Notes: generated from the letters alone by a model not told the origin. A stretch of DNA of 54,107 nucleotides from Colwellia sp. C2M11 (GCF_018860915.1 NZ_JAHKQD010000022.1:1-54107), one strand, 5' to 3'; shown: positions 39,142 to 49,734, numbered from the stretch's first letter. A program made the numbers and translations.

Positions 39142-40810
39142 AATTAAGGTTAATCTACTTGCTTGCCTGAGCCTTTTCGCATTATCCGCGTGTTATGATG
39201 AAAGCACAGTTTCATTAGATGAACACAGTGTTATATATTGTGCGGAAGGCTCTCCTGAAACATTTAACCCGCAATTAGTAACATCTGGTACCACCATTGA
39301 TGCTACATCGAATCAGTTATACGATCGTTTATTGAGTTATCAAGGAAAAGAGAATACGCTTACACCTGCAATAGCAAAAGCTTGGCATGTAACAAAAAAC
39401 GGTAAAAAGATCACTTTCTATTTACGTAAAAATGTTGCTTTTCATCAAACAGAATATTTTACACCAAGCCGATTTCTAAATGCTGACGATATTATTTTTA
39501 GTTTTAATCGTATTTTAAATAAAAATCATCCATTTCATTATGTATCAGGCGGTGATTATCCCTTTTTTCAAAATATTGAGTTTAATAGCCTAGTAGAAAA
39601 AATAGAAAAAATAAATGATCATACTGTTCGCTTTCATTTAACTCATCCTGATAATTCCTTTCTTGCCAATTTAGCAACTGATTATGCGGTTATTTTATCC
39701 GCCGAATATGCTGAACAACTAAGTAAACAACAAAGAAAAAGCAATATAGATACCGATCCTATAGGCACTGGGCCATTTAAATTAAAAGAATATCGCATTG
39801 GCTCTTTTATTCGTTATTACCGTCACGAACAATATTGGCGAGAGCCGGTAAAAATTGAACAATTAGTTTTTGATATCACGCCAAGTAATACTGGAAGGCT
39901 AACAAAGTTACTAGCAAAAGAATGTGATATATCAGCTTACCCTATTGCCCATAATAAAATAGGTGAAAATAAAAGCTTAACCTTAGAGTCAATTACCGCA
40001 TTAAATGTCGGCTATTTTGGCTTTAATATTAAAAAGCCACCTTTTGATAATAAACTGGTTCGCCAAGCGGTTAGTTATGCTATTAATAAAAAAGTATTAC
40101 TCGATACCGTTTATAAAGGTAAAGCAGTATTAGCAAAATCGATACTACCGAATACCTCTTGGGCATTTGACGATACGATTCCAACTCATGAATTTAATCC
40201 TGTGCTGGCAAAAAGCCTATTAAATACGGCAGGGTTTCCTCAAGGATTCACTATGGATTTATGGGCTATGCCGGTACAAAGACCTTATAACCCTAATGCA
40301 ATAACAATGGCTAAACTTATACAAGCCGATCTAAATGATATTGGAATTAAAGTTAACATTGTTTCTTATGAATGGAATACTTTCTTAAACCGCTTAAAGC
40401 TTGGCGAACATCAGAGCTTTTTATTAGGTTGGTCAGCTGATCATCCAGATCCTGATAACTTTTTCTCTCCTATGCTAAGCTGCTCTGCAAGTAATACAGG
40501 GAGTAATACCACTTTTTGGTGTAACCAAGAATATGATGATATTATTCAAAAAGCCTTACAAACAACTGACTTAAGTCAAAGAAAAAAATTCTATTCCCAA
40601 GCAATGAAAATTATAGAAGAGGAAATCCCTTTAATTCCCATTGCTCATTCAAAACGTTATCAAGCACGTAATAAAGAAATTACGGGTGATATCCTAGCAG
40701 CCTTTGGGGGTATTAATTTTTATCATATAGATAAAAATAAAAAAACGCCCCTAAGTGCAAAAAGTAACAACGCAGTGAAAGTGGCTCAACCTAATGTAGG
40801 TGAAAATTAA
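39134..40810 (+). CDS. sapA: ABC transporter substrate-binding lipoprotein SapA
   Basis: 558 residues. Lipoprotein signal MNKIKVNLLACLSLFALSAC (lipobox LSAC, Cys 20) followed by an SBP_bac_5 (oligopeptide-binding) fold: ESTVSLDEHSVIYCAEGSPETFNPQL, IITFYLRKNVAF-like, DPIGTGPFKL, NKKVLLDTVYKGKA, and GWSADHPDPDNFF. SapA family proteins bind peptides or haem in other species. The start overlaps the pspF end by 8 bp, so pspF and sap are probably translated together. The ATG at 39134 is preferred because it yields a proper lipoprotein signal. Confidence 0.88.
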   Translation: MNKIKVNLLACLSLFALSACYDESTVSLDEHSVIYCAEGSPETFNPQLVTSGTTIDATSNQLYDRLLSYQGKENTLTPAIAKAWHVTKNGKKITFYLRKNVAFHQTEYFTPSRFLNADDIIFSFNRILNKNHPFHYVSGGDYPFFQNIEFNSLVEKIEKINDHTVRFHLTHPDNSFLANLATDYAVILSAEYAEQLSKQQRKSNIDTDPIGTGPFKLKEYRIGSFIRYYRHEQYWREPVKIEQLVFDITPSNTGRLTKLLAKECDISAYPIAHNKIGENKSLTLESITALNVGYFGFNIKKPPFDNKLVRQAVSYAINKKVLLDTVYKGKAVLAKSILPNTSWAFDDTIPTHEFNPVLAKSLLNTAGFPQGFTMDLWAMPVQRPYNPNAITMAKLIQADLNDIGIKVNIVSYEWNTFLNRLKLGEHQSFLLGWSADHPDPDNFFSPMLSCSASNTGSNTTFWCNQEYDDIIQKALQTTDLSQRKKFYSQAMKIIEEEIPLIPIAHSKRYQARNKEITGDILAAFGGINFYHIDKNKKTPLSAKSNNAVKVAQPNVGEN

Positions 40811-40812
40811 TC

Positions 40813-41841
40813 ATGTTAATTTTTACTTTACGTAGATTAAGCTTATTTATTTTTACAATGTTAGTACTAACATTATTATCTTTTAGCTTAAGTTTTTTAT
40901 TTCCAGGTGATTCAATCATCAACATCTCGGGTGCTATTAACGCAACCCCTGCTCAATTAATAGAAATAGAAAAACATTACCACACTGAAAGTAATATCTT
41001 TTGGCAATATATTACTTATCTACATAACATTGTTAATGGCGAGTTAGGTATTTCAATGGCAAGTCAATCTGATATAGCCACGGAAGTGCTCAACCTATTA
41101 CCTGCAACTATTGAACTTAGTTTGGTTGCTTTATTTATTGCAATGTTTGTTGGTATTCCACTTGGTTTTATTGCGGCAATAAAACACAACAAAACCACTG
41201 ATAATATTATCGTATCAGTTTCAATGTTGGGCTATTCAATCCCCGTATTTTGGCTAGGTATATTGGCTATTTTAACCTTTTCGATAAACTTAGGCTGGTT
41301 GCCATCAGCCGGACAGATTAGTTTATTGTTTGAAATTGAGTTGATAACTGGTATTCAATTTATTGATATATTACTCAGTGATAGCCCTTATAAATGGCAA
41401 GCTTTTAGTGATGCCACCGCACATATTATACTACCTGCTTGTGTTATTGCTGTAGCTCCTGCCACTATATTTATTCGCTTAGCTAGAACATCAATGATAG
41501 AGGTTTTAGAAACAAGCTATATTCGAGCAGCAAATGCAAAAGGTTTAACCTTTCGACAAATGATATTTCGCCATGCGATCAGAAATGCGCTAATACAAAT
41601 AATTCGTCACGTTGGTTTACAGTTTGCCAACCTGGTAACGATTGCCATGGTCACCGAAGTTATTTTTAGTTGGCCTGGTATAGGCCGTTGGCTCATCGAA
41701 AGTATTTACCAACGAGACTATACCGCGATACAAAGTGGCTTGTTGGTGCTGTCGTGTTTTATTTTTATCGTGCACATTTTAACTGACTTTATCTATGCTG
41801 CGTTAAATCCACTAGCCCGAGGTAATAAGTATGGCTCGTGA
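40813..41841 (+). CDS. sapB: ABC transporter permease SapB
   Basis: 342 residues, DppB-type permease with about six transmembrane helices: an N-terminal helix (about 7-30), a periplasmic loop, then helices near 105, 140, 200 and 280-330. The EAA-type coupling motif reads SYIRAANAKGLTFRQMIFRHAIRNAL (about 238-262). Start codon 3 bp after sapA. Its end overlaps sapC by 11 bp. Confidence 0.9.
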   Translation: MLIFTLRRLSLFIFTMLVLTLLSFSLSFLFPGDSIINISGAINATPAQLIEIEKHYHTESNIFWQYITYLHNIVNGELGISMASQSDIATEVLNLLPATIELSLVALFIAMFVGIPLGFIAAIKHNKTTDNIIVSVSMLGYSIPVFWLGILAILTFSINLGWLPSAGQISLLFEIELITGIQFIDILLSDSPYKWQAFSDATAHIILPACVIAVAPATIFIRLARTSMIEVLETSYIRAANAKGLTFRQMIFRHAIRNALIQIIRHVGLQFANLVTIAMVTEVIFSWPGIGRWLIESIYQRDYTAIQSGLLVLSCFIFIVHILTDFIYAALNPLARGNKYGS

Positions 41842-42724
41842 TAAAATTTATTTAGAAGAGATATTCCCTTCACCTTTTATGCAGCTTTGGCAGGTTTTTC
41901 GTAAAACACCTTCTGCAATGGCAGGATTGAGCTGTTTTATATTCTTAATAATTTTAGCTGTTTTTGCACCAATACTAGCACCACATTCACCAATTGATGG
42001 TCAACTAGATATGCTATTATTACCTCCTGCTTGGCACCCTGATGGAAATATAAGTTATTTACTTGGTACTGATGAACTTGGCCGAGATATGCTTTCTCGC
42101 TTAATGTATGGTACTTCTTTAACCTTTGGCCTAAGCTTTATTGTAGTTATTACATCACTTATTATTGGTGTTGTTATTGGCTCCTTATCAGCATTAACCA
42201 CAGGGATAAAATCAAGCTTCCTCAATCACTGTTTGGATGTCATCTTATCTATTCCTTCATTGTTATTGGCTATCATCATTGTTGCTATATTAGGACCTGG
42301 TATTAGCAATACCGTATGGGCTGTAGTGATAGTACTGATACCTCAGTTTATTCACATTACACGTTACGCCGTAAAAGAAGAATCGCGTAAAGATTATGTA
42401 CTTGCATCTCGGCTAGATGGTGCAAGTCCTTTTAGAATATTGTATTACTCTATTTTTCCAAATATTGTCGATCGAGTAATGAGTCAGGCAACCTTAGCAC
42501 AATCAGCCGCTATTTTAGATATAGCTACATTAGGTTTTTTAGGCTTAGGTGCTCAAATTCCACTACCGGAATGGGGAGCAACATTAGCTAACGGTTTAGA
42601 TTTATTTTACATAGCCCCTTGGACAGTATATTTGCCAGGTTTAGCTATTTTGTTTGCTGTTATAGTTACCAACCTTGTTGGTGAAGGTATTCGCCATTCT
42701 CTTAAGCTTCGCAAGGACAAGTAA
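41831..42724 (+). CDS. sapC: ABC transporter permease SapC
   Basis: 297 residues, DppC-type permease: N-terminal OppC-like helix (about 30-52), GTDELGRDMLSRLMYGTSLTFGLS, and the EAA coupling motif DYVLASRLDGASPFRILYYSIFPNI. It pairs with SapB. The stop codon shares one base with the sapD start (TAATG). Confidence 0.9.
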   Translation: MARDKIYLEEIFPSPFMQLWQVFRKTPSAMAGLSCFIFLIILAVFAPILAPHSPIDGQLDMLLLPPAWHPDGNISYLLGTDELGRDMLSRLMYGTSLTFGLSFIVVITSLIIGVVIGSLSALTTGIKSSFLNHCLDVILSIPSLLLAIIIVAILGPGISNTVWAVVIVLIPQFIHITRYAVKEESRKDYVLASRLDGASPFRILYYSIFPNIVDRVMSQATLAQSAAILDIATLGFLGLGAQIPLPEWGATLANGLDLFYIAPWTVYLPGLAILFAVIVTNLVGEGIRHSLKLRKDK

Positions 42725-43743
42725 TGAATTTACTCGACATTAGAAACTTATCCATTGAACTTATCAGTGAAAATAAAAATATTTTAGCGGTTGATAAAGT
42801 TAGCCTGATCATGAAAGAAGGCGAAGTTCGTGGGTTAGTTGGGGAATCCGGCTCTGGTAAATCACTTTTAGCACAAGCAATTGTTGGTGTACTAAACGAC
42901 AAATGGAAAGTACATGCTGATAGGTTCCATTGGCGAGGTGTCGATTTATTGCGTTTATCTATTGCGGAGCGTAAAGCGCTTATATCGCGAGATATTGCTA
43001 TGATATTCCAGGAGCCTATGGCCTGTTTAGATCCAACAACCACCATCAAAAACCAATTAGCTGAAGCGATTGATACTAGTTCACTCACCGGTTTTTTCTG
43101 GCAGAAACAGCGACAGCGTAATGAGGCAGCTATTAAATTATTACATAAGGTCGGCATAAAAAAACATAACGCTTGCCTTAACAGTTACCCACATCAATTA
43201 ACAGATGCGCTATGTCAGCGCGTTATGATCGCTATAGCCCTAGCTAGAAGGCCGATATTATTAATTGCAGATGAACCTACTGCAGCAATGGAGAATACAA
43301 ATCAGGGGCAAATATTTAGGCTGTTGGCTAGTTTAAATCAATTAAAAAACATGTCGATATTATTAATTAGTCATGATTTAGAAAATATTACACATTGGAC
43401 ACATAAGATAACAGTGATGTACAGCGGACAATTCGTTGAAGCTGGAACTACTGAACAAATATTCAAAAATCCATTACACCCATACACTAAAGCTTTAGTT
43501 GATAGTAGCCCGAGTGCAAATATAGAGTTGCCTGCTAAATCAAGATTAATGGCATTACCTGGTACTATTCCAATTTTGCAACATCTTCCTATTGGCTGTC
43601 GTTTAGGGCCACGTTGTCCAAGAGCCCAACAAGCCTGTGTACAAGCACCGACAATCACTAGCTTTCATGATCATAAAGTTAGTTGCCACTACCCTTTAAT
43701 ACCGACAAAAGCTAAACGTAAAGCTATTAAAGAGGTATGTTAA
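42724..43743 (+). CDS. sapD: ABC transporter ATP-binding protein SapD
   Basis: 339 residues. Walker A GESGSGKS (about 39-46), Walker B LLIADEPTAAMEN, and the C-terminal oligopeptide/dipeptide domain with cysteines (GCRLGPRCPRAQQACVQAP). The ABC signature is degenerate: HQLTDALCQRVMIAIALA replaces LSGGQ, as in enterobacterial SapD, implying asymmetric ATP hydrolysis with SapF. In E. coli SapD is also linked to Trk potassium uptake. Confidence 0.9.
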   Translation: MNLLDIRNLSIELISENKNILAVDKVSLIMKEGEVRGLVGESGSGKSLLAQAIVGVLNDKWKVHADRFHWRGVDLLRLSIAERKALISRDIAMIFQEPMACLDPTTTIKNQLAEAIDTSSLTGFFWQKQRQRNEAAIKLLHKVGIKKHNACLNSYPHQLTDALCQRVMIAIALARRPILLIADEPTAAMENTNQGQIFRLLASLNQLKNMSILLISHDLENITHWTHKITVMYSGQFVEAGTTEQIFKNPLHPYTKALVDSSPSANIELPAKSRLMALPGTIPILQHLPIGCRLGPRCPRAQQACVQAPTITSFHDHKVSCHYPLIPTKAKRKAIKEVC

Positions 43744-43744
43744 A

Positions 43745-44536
43745 ATGACAGAATTACTTAAAGTTGAAGAGTTAAGCAAGTCTTATCAGCAGAAAGGCTT
43801 TTGGTTTAAAAAGAAAGTTACTATTGCATTAGAGCCTATTTCTTTCAGTATTGAAGCGCATAAGACTTTAGCTATTATTGGTGACACAGGCTCAGGAAAA
43901 TCGACACTTGCTAAATTATTAGTCGGAGCAGAGCCAGCCAGTAGCGGTCATATTTACCTGAATGGCAAAAAACTACATGATAGTAGTTATAAAGAAAGAT
44001 GTCAGCATATTCGTATGATTTTTCAAGACTCAGGAACAACTCTCAATCCTAGCCTAACTATTTTACAACTATTAGATGAGCCGCTTAAACTCAACACAAC
44101 ATTTAATGAAAAAAAACGCCAAGAGCTGATCAGGGTTACCCTACAACAAGTTGGTTTATTAGGCGATCATATGAATTTTTATCCTCATATGTTTTCTGGT
44201 GGGCAAAAACAACGTATATCCCTTGCTAGAGCAATTATTTTACAGCCTCAAGTAATCATACTGGACGAGGCATTAGCAGCACTTGACCCTTCATTACGCT
44301 CTCAAATGATTAATTTATTATTAGATCTACAACAACAAATGGGACTTGCCTATATACTCATATCCCATAATTTGGGTATTATTCGCCATTTTAGTGATGA
44401 AGTTTTAGTGTTATCACACGGGAAGGTAGTTGAATCAGGAAAAACAATGGAGGTTATGAATAAACCTCAGCATAAAGTCACGCAAAGATTATTAATGAAT
44501 CAAAACTTTCAACTGAGATCTAGAACCGTAAAATAA
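43745..44536 (+). CDS. sapF: ABC transporter ATP-binding protein SapF
   Basis: 263 residues. Walker A GDTGSGKST (about 46-54), canonical signature FSGGQKQRISLARA, Walker B VIILDEALAALD, and switch His in ILISHNL. It supplies the intact signature that SapD lacks. Last gene of sapABCDF, one base after sapD. Confidence 0.9.
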   Translation: MTELLKVEELSKSYQQKGFWFKKKVTIALEPISFSIEAHKTLAIIGDTGSGKSTLAKLLVGAEPASSGHIYLNGKKLHDSSYKERCQHIRMIFQDSGTTLNPSLTILQLLDEPLKLNTTFNEKKRQELIRVTLQQVGLLGDHMNFYPHMFSGGQKQRISLARAIILQPQVIILDEALAALDPSLRSQMINLLLDLQQQMGLAYILISHNLGIIRHFSDEVLVLSHGKVVESGKTMEVMNKPQHKVTQRLLMNQNFQLRSRTVK

Positions 44537-44546
44537 TATCAATGAA

Positions 44547-44574
44547 AAGTAGCGAGCTTTGTTACTCGCTACTT
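44547..44574. terminator. Hairpin between convergent sapF and ppiD
   Basis: AAGTAGCGAG (44547-44556) and CTCGCTACTT (44565-44574) form a perfect 10-bp stem with an 8-nt loop. T runs are weak (TTTT on the minus strand only). Likely a shared terminator. Confidence 0.65.
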
Positions 44575-44582
44575 ACTACCAA

Positions 44583-46502
44583 CTAAAAGCTCGTTGGCGC
44601 TGCCACTGTATTTATCTTTATCTTTGCATCTAACTTTAATGAATCAACATAGCTTGCGTAAGCAGACTGCGCTAATTGAGAAGTTTGTTGCTGAGAAAGC
44701 TGCGGGTTATCAATAATAACTTTTGGTACATTCACTGCTTTTAGCTCTACTAGAGCCAAATCACCGTTACTTAAAGCAACTGAAGAGGCAGAAATACTCC
44801 CATCAACAGGGTGTGGTAATACAAATGCTTCACGAGTGATACTTTGATCTATATCTGTACCATAACGTGTCATATTTTCTTTGCTAGTAAAGCTTGCATA
44901 GTTTTCAAGTAACTGTTCAGTAATATCTTCACCCGCTTTAAACTTCGCAAGTAAATCATTTACTGTTGTCTGAGCTTTTTCTGTCGCTTTTTGAGAGACT
45001 AAAATAGCTTTTATTTGCTCTTCAACTTCAGCAAGTGGTTTAACATTCGCTTCTTGGTATTCATTTAAGCGTAATACTAATGAAACACTATCGCTTACTT
45101 CAATCACATCAGAATTCATATTATCTTGTAAAACTATATCTGAAAACGCTGCCTCAATAACTTTAGCATTATCAAAAGGTGCAGCATTGCCTGTAGGAGA
45201 TAACCAAGAAGAAGTTTCTACAGTAGCATTCACTTCACTTGCTGCATCTTCTAAACTGTCAGGAAACTCAAAGCTAATACGCGCCATTTCTTGCGTTAAG
45301 GTGTAAAACTGCTCTTGAGCTTTATCACTACTTACCTTGATGTATAGCTCATCTTTAACGTCAGCTAAACTCTGAATTTCTTCAGGCTTAAGGTCAGTCA
45401 ATTTAATGACATGATAGCCAAAGCTTGATTTAACAAGCCCTGTTGTATCACCAACAGTCGTTAATTCAAATGCGGCTTCATCAAAAGCCTCTCCCATCAC
45501 GCCACGTTCTATATAATCTAAATCACCACCATTTTCACCGCTAAAAGTATCAGTAGATAACGCTTTAGCTAATTCGGCAAAATCTTCACCGGCAGATAAA
45601 CGAGCTAATACAGTTTCAGCTTGAGCTTTAGCTGCTGCTTCGCTGTCATCATCACCTTCAGTAAAGCCAATTAAAATATGTGAAACACGACGTTGTTCTG
45701 CTTGGGTAAAGCTTGCAATGTTATCTTGATAATATGTTTCAACATCACTGTCAGACACTTCAATATTTTTAGCAATATCATCAACAGCTAAACGAATATA
45801 ATTTACTTTAACTTTTTCTTTATTTTCAAAACGTATTTGATTCGTTTGATAGTAAGTTTTAATTTCTTCTTCACTTACCTCAACACCGGCTTCAAACTGT
45901 TTAGCTGATAGCGTTGCATAACGAATATCACGTGTTTGACCTTGCAAGTTTTGTTGTAGTTTTTCTTGGTAAGGTAAATTAAATTCTGTAGCTACTAGTG
46001 CTTGTGATAACTGACTACGTGTCATTTCTACACGTAGGTAATCACGAAAGCTAGACGACTGATAAAAACCGGCTTGATTAATAACCGCTAAATAACGATT
46101 GTTATCAAAAACACCATCCACCTGAAATTCAGGCATTACACGAATAGTCTCTTTAATGCGCTCATCTGAAACACGTATTGCAAGATCTTCTGCACTTTGA
46201 TCTATTAATTTTTGATTAATTAAATTATCTAATACGCCTTGACGAAAGTTAGCCATATAGTTAGCGTCATTCGATAATGTATCAAACATTTCACCAAACT
46301 GTTGAGCCATACGATTGCGCTGTGCTTGATATGCTCTATCAAACTCTTGTTGACTTATTTTCTCGCCATTAACCGTTGCGACAGAAGTATCTACAGAATT
46401 AGTGTAGCTACCCAGACCTGCAACAGCGAAGGTTAGTATAATAAGACCAAGGATTATTTTGGCTGTTAAGCCCTGCGAGCTTTCTCTAATATCTTCTAGC
46501 AT
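44583..46502 (-). CDS. ppiD: Periplasmic folding chaperone PpiD
   Basis: 639 residues. N-terminal cytoplasmic tail and one membrane anchor (about 15-35, IILGLIILTFAVAGLGSYT), a SurA-like chaperone region, and a parvulin domain (about 260-365: RRVSHILIGF, GGDLDYIERGVMGEAFDEAAF, KSSFGYHVIKLT). PpiD sits next to SecYEG and helps newly exported proteins. It follows hupB, as in E. coli lon-hupB-ppiD. Confidence 0.94.
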   Translation of the reverse strand: MLEDIRESSQGLTAKIILGLIILTFAVAGLGSYTNSVDTSVATVNGEKISQQEFDRAYQAQRNRMAQQFGEMFDTLSNDANYMANFRQGVLDNLINQKLIDQSAEDLAIRVSDERIKETIRVMPEFQVDGVFDNNRYLAVINQAGFYQSSSFRDYLRVEMTRSQLSQALVATEFNLPYQEKLQQNLQGQTRDIRYATLSAKQFEAGVEVSEEEIKTYYQTNQIRFENKEKVKVNYIRLAVDDIAKNIEVSDSDVETYYQDNIASFTQAEQRRVSHILIGFTEGDDDSEAAAKAQAETVLARLSAGEDFAELAKALSTDTFSGENGGDLDYIERGVMGEAFDEAAFELTTVGDTTGLVKSSFGYHVIKLTDLKPEEIQSLADVKDELYIKVSSDKAQEQFYTLTQEMARISFEFPDSLEDAASEVNATVETSSWLSPTGNAAPFDNAKVIEAAFSDIVLQDNMNSDVIEVSDSVSLVLRLNEYQEANVKPLAEVEEQIKAILVSQKATEKAQTTVNDLLAKFKAGEDITEQLLENYASFTSKENMTRYGTDIDQSITREAFVLPHPVDGSISASSVALSNGDLALVELKAVNVPKVIIDNPQLSQQQTSQLAQSAYASYVDSLKLDAKIKINTVAAPTSF

Positions 46503-46640
46503 TTTTTTCTCTTATCTCCAAAGCCGATTTTTTAAAATCGATAAATATTAAACCGATAAAAAATATCGATACTTAAGCTATAGTTTTTGTTGCTCGCGAT
46601 TTTAGCAGATGCGGACCATCGCTTGAAGTGCAAGATGTGT

Positions 46641-46682
46641 TTTATTTGATTAAATTATTTATAAATAATTTAATCAAATAAA
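46641..46682. repeat. 42-bp perfect palindrome
   Basis: The left arm 46641-46661 is exactly complementary to 46662-46682, with no mismatch and no spacer. The sequence is AT-rich, with one G and one C (GATTAAAT and ATTTAATC halves). It lies about 139 bp upstream of the ppiD start and 10 bp before the hupB terminator stem. Confidence 0.95.
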
Positions 46683-46691
46683 TTAAAAGCA

Positions 46692-46715
46692 AAAGACCAC
46701 CTAAAGGTGGTCTTT
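46692..46715 (-). terminator. Terminator of hupB
   Basis: AAAGACCACC / GGTGGTCTTT, a 10-bp stem with a 4-nt loop, followed on the minus strand by TTTTGCTTTT. Confidence 0.85.
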
Positions 46716-46761
46716 AAATATATCTTTAATATAAAATCACGAAATGTAATTAATTATATTA

Positions 46762-47037
46762 TTAGCTATTACAAGCATCTTTTAATGCTTTACCCGCTTT
46801 GAAAGATGGGATTTTAGCTGCAGCGATTTGAATAGTTGCACCAGTTTGTGGGTTACGGCCAGTACGTGCTGCACGGTCACGTACAGAGAAAGTACCAAAA
46901 CCAACTAAAGCAACTTGCTCACCACTTTGTAATTCTTCAGTTACAGCGCCAATAAATGAATCTAATGCGCGACCCGCAGCAGCTTTTGAAATGTCAGCGC
47001 CTTCAGAAATTTTCTCGATAAGTTGAGATTTATTCAC
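46762..47037 (-). CDS. hupB: DNA-binding protein HU-beta
   Basis: 91 residues, nucleoid protein. [29 protein letters not shown], the HU signature [21 protein letters not shown] (about 46-66) and the C-terminal [12 protein letters not shown] are all standard. The start is a GTG at 47037 with AAGGGG 8 bp upstream. Position between lon and ppiD identifies it as HupB rather than HupA. Confidence 0.96.
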   Translation of the reverse strand: MNKSQLIEKISEGADISKAAAGRALDSFIGAVTEELQSGEQVALVGFGTFSVRDRAARTGRNPQTGATIQIAAAKIPSFKAGKALKDACNS

Positions 47038-47388
47038 AGTGTATACCCCTTCAATTGTTATTATTACAACGCTATTTTACTTTTCTTTAATAAAAGTTTT
47101 AATAAAAGTTCGTCCTAAAAAAATAAAGATTCGTTATGTTATTTTATTTTATTGAACATCAAGCGCCGAGTTGAAAAAAAACTATTATGTCTAATCCTTT
47201 ATTATTTATACCTATTGAGCAGCAGCCTCTTAGGTATACTAAACAAGGGGTCTAGCGACATAAGCGTTGTTAACTTACCATAGTTTCAGCGTTTGAAAAG
47301 CCTTTATTTCACTTTTTTACTGTTTTTTCGCGTTTTTTTGCTTTTTTTGCTTATTTCTATCAAAAATGCAACTTTTTACGCATAAAAA
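47038..47388 (-). other. lon-hupB intergenic region with phased T-tracts
   Basis: 351 bp without a gene. Four T-tracts on the plus strand start at 47313, 47323, 47333 and 47342 (6-7 T each, spaced 10, 10 and 9 bp), in phase with the helix and so predicted to bend the DNA. The hupB promoter must lie nearer 47100-47200; I could not place it with confidence. I see no terminator for lon reading leftwards. Confidence 0.6.
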
Positions 47389-49734
47389 TTACTCTGCCTT
47401 CCACTGCTCTACAGGGTGTTCAAGTGCTATAGAAAGTACGTCATCAATCCATTTTACAGGGTGAATAGCGAGATCTGCTTTAACATTTTCAGGTATTTCT
47501 TTTAAATCACGTTCATTTTCATGAGGAATAATAACCGTTTTTATACCACCACGATGAGCCGCTAGTAGTTTCTCTTTTAAACCACCAATAGCAAGTACTT
47601 CACCACGCAATGTAATTTCACCTGTCATAGCAACATCAGCCTTGACCGGGTTACCTGTTAAACTAGAAACAAGTGCCGTACACATACCTATACCTGCACT
47701 AGGTCCATCTTTTGGTGTTGCTCCTTCAGGAACATGAACATGTATATCTCTTTTTTCATAGAAATCAACGTTAATGCGTAATTTTTCTGTTCTGCTACGT
47801 ACAACCGTCATTGCTGCTTGAATAGACTCTTGCATAACATCACCCAATGAACCAGTGTAGGTTAGCTTACCTTTACCTGGTACAGACGCTGTTTCAATAG
47901 TCAGTAATTCTCCGCCTACTTGTGTCCATGCTAACCCAGTCACTAAACCAACTCTATTCTTATCATCAGCTTTACCGTAATCAAAACGTTGTACCCCCAA
48001 ATATTCATTTAGGTTTTCTTGGTTAACAACCACTTTTTTCAGCTTTTTATCGAGTAAGATAGCTTTAACTGCTTTACGGCATAACTTAGATATTTCACGT
48101 TCTAAATTTCGAACACCCGCCTCTCGCGTGTAATAGCGAATAATACCAATAATGGCACTATCTTCAATTTTAATTTCATTAGCCTTTAAACCATTACGTT
48201 GTATCTGCTTCTCAACCAAGTGACTACGCGCAATATTTAGCTTTTCATCTTCGGTATAACCAGACAAACGAATAACTTCCATTCTATCAAGTAATGGACC
48301 TGGAATATCCATGCTATTTGATGTCGCAACGAACATCACATCTGATAAATCATAATCGACTTCTAGATAATGATCATTGAAGCTTGAGTTTTGCTCAGGA
48401 TCTAATACTTCTAATAATGCTGATGCTGGATCACCACGCATGTCCGATGCCATTTTATCTATTTCATCTAATAAAAAGAGTGGATTTTTAACCCCCACTT
48501 TTGACATTTTTTGAATAAGTTTACCTGGTAATGAACCAATGTAAGTTCGACGATGACCTCTAATTTCAGCTTCATCACGTACACCACCTAAAGCCATACG
48601 AATATATTTTCGGCCTGTAGATTTTGCAATAGATTGCCCTAATGAGGTTTTACCTACACCGGGAGGACCAACTAAACAAAGAATTGGACCTTTCAGCTGG
48701 CTAACACGCTGTTGTACGGCCAAATATTCTAATATACGCTCTTTAACTTTATCTAAGCCATAGTGATCTTTGTCTAGCACTTCTTGTGCTAACGCCAAGT
48801 TACGTTTAAGCTTACTACGTTTTTTCCATGGCACATTAATCATGCATTCGATATAGCTACGAACGACAGTAGCTTCAGCTGACATCGGCGACATCATTTT
48901 TAACTTCTGCAATTCAGCTAAGGTTTTATCTTTTGCTTCTGTCGGCATTTGTGCTTCATCAATACGCTTTGACATTTGCTCAAGCTCATCAGGTGTTTCA
49001 TCACCTTCATTAAGCTCTTTTTGAATCGCTTTCATTTGCTCATTTAAATAGTATTCACGCTGACTTTTTTCCATTTGCTTTTTAACGCGAGTACGAATTT
49101 TTTTCTCAACTTGTAATAAGTCAATCTCACCTTCCATCAATGCCATTAAATGCTCTAAGCGTTTAACAATATCAACTATTTCTAATACTTTTTGCTTCTC
49201 TTCTAGCTTCAATGGCATATGAGCAGCCATAGTGTCAGCTAATTGCTCGGCATCATCAATTCCCGAAACCGAAGTAAGTACTTCTGGTGGAATTTTCTTA
49301 TTTAGCTTTACATAACCTTCAAACTGAGAAATAGCAGAACGAATTAATACTTCATTATCATCTTCCGCACTATTTTCTATCGTTAAATACTCAATATTGG
49401 CACTGAAGTATTCTTCTGTTTCAATAAACTCAGTGACTTTAGCACGTTGCACACCTTCCACTAGCACTTTAACAGTGCCATCAGGTAGTTTTAACATCTG
49501 TAAAATAGTTGCTACAGTGCCAGTTTCATAAACATCCACAGCTTGAGGATCATCGACTGCAGCATCTTTTTGTGCAACTAAAAATACTTGCTTATCATTT
49601 TCCATCGCAAGATCTAAACAACGGATAGATTTTTCTCTACCTACAAATAATGGAATTACCATTTGTGGATAAACGACAACATCTCTTAAGGCAAGAACGG
49701 GGATTTCAACTACACTAGTTAATTCTTCGGTCAT
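47389..49734 (-). CDS. lon: ATP-dependent protease Lon
   Basis: 781 residues. N-terminal substrate-binding LON domain (about 8-200), AAA+ module with Walker A GPPGVGKT (about 354-361) and Walker [10 protein letters not shown], and C-terminal S16 protease domain with the catalytic Ser in KDGPSAG and Lys in the GLKEKLLAA block. Lon degrades misfolded and regulatory proteins. A sigma-32-like promoter lies 40-67 bp upstream. It is downstream of clpX as in E. coli. Confidence 0.98.
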   Translation of the reverse strand: MTEELTSVVEIPVLALRDVVVYPQMVIPLFVGREKSIRCLDLAMENDKQVFLVAQKDAAVDDPQAVDVYETGTVATILQMLKLPDGTVKVLVEGVQRAKVTEFIETEEYFSANIEYLTIENSAEDDNEVLIRSAISQFEGYVKLNKKIPPEVLTSVSGIDDAEQLADTMAAHMPLKLEEKQKVLEIVDIVKRLEHLMALMEGEIDLLQVEKKIRTRVKKQMEKSQREYYLNEQMKAIQKELNEGDETPDELEQMSKRIDEAQMPTEAKDKTLAELQKLKMMSPMSAEATVVRSYIECMINVPWKKRSKLKRNLALAQEVLDKDHYGLDKVKERILEYLAVQQRVSQLKGPILCLVGPPGVGKTSLGQSIAKSTGRKYIRMALGGVRDEAEIRGHRRTYIGSLPGKLIQKMSKVGVKNPLFLLDEIDKMASDMRGDPASALLEVLDPEQNSSFNDHYLEVDYDLSDVMFVATSNSMDIPGPLLDRMEVIRLSGYTEDEKLNIARSHLVEKQIQRNGLKANEIKIEDSAIIGIIRYYTREAGVRNLEREISKLCRKAVKAILLDKKLKKVVVNQENLNEYLGVQRFDYGKADDKNRVGLVTGLAWTQVGGELLTIETASVPGKGKLTYTGSLGDVMQESIQAAMTVVRSRTEKLRINVDFYEKRDIHVHVPEGATPKDGPSAGIGMCTALVSSLTGNPVKADVAMTGEITLRGEVLAIGGLKEKLLAAHRGGIKTVIIPHENERDLKEIPENVKADLAIHPVKWIDDVLSIALEHPVEQWKAE

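Noticed and set aside
42702..43157. Minus-strand frame of 151 codons over sapD
   Set aside because: Shadow of the sapD reading frame with no ribosome site or recognisable domain.
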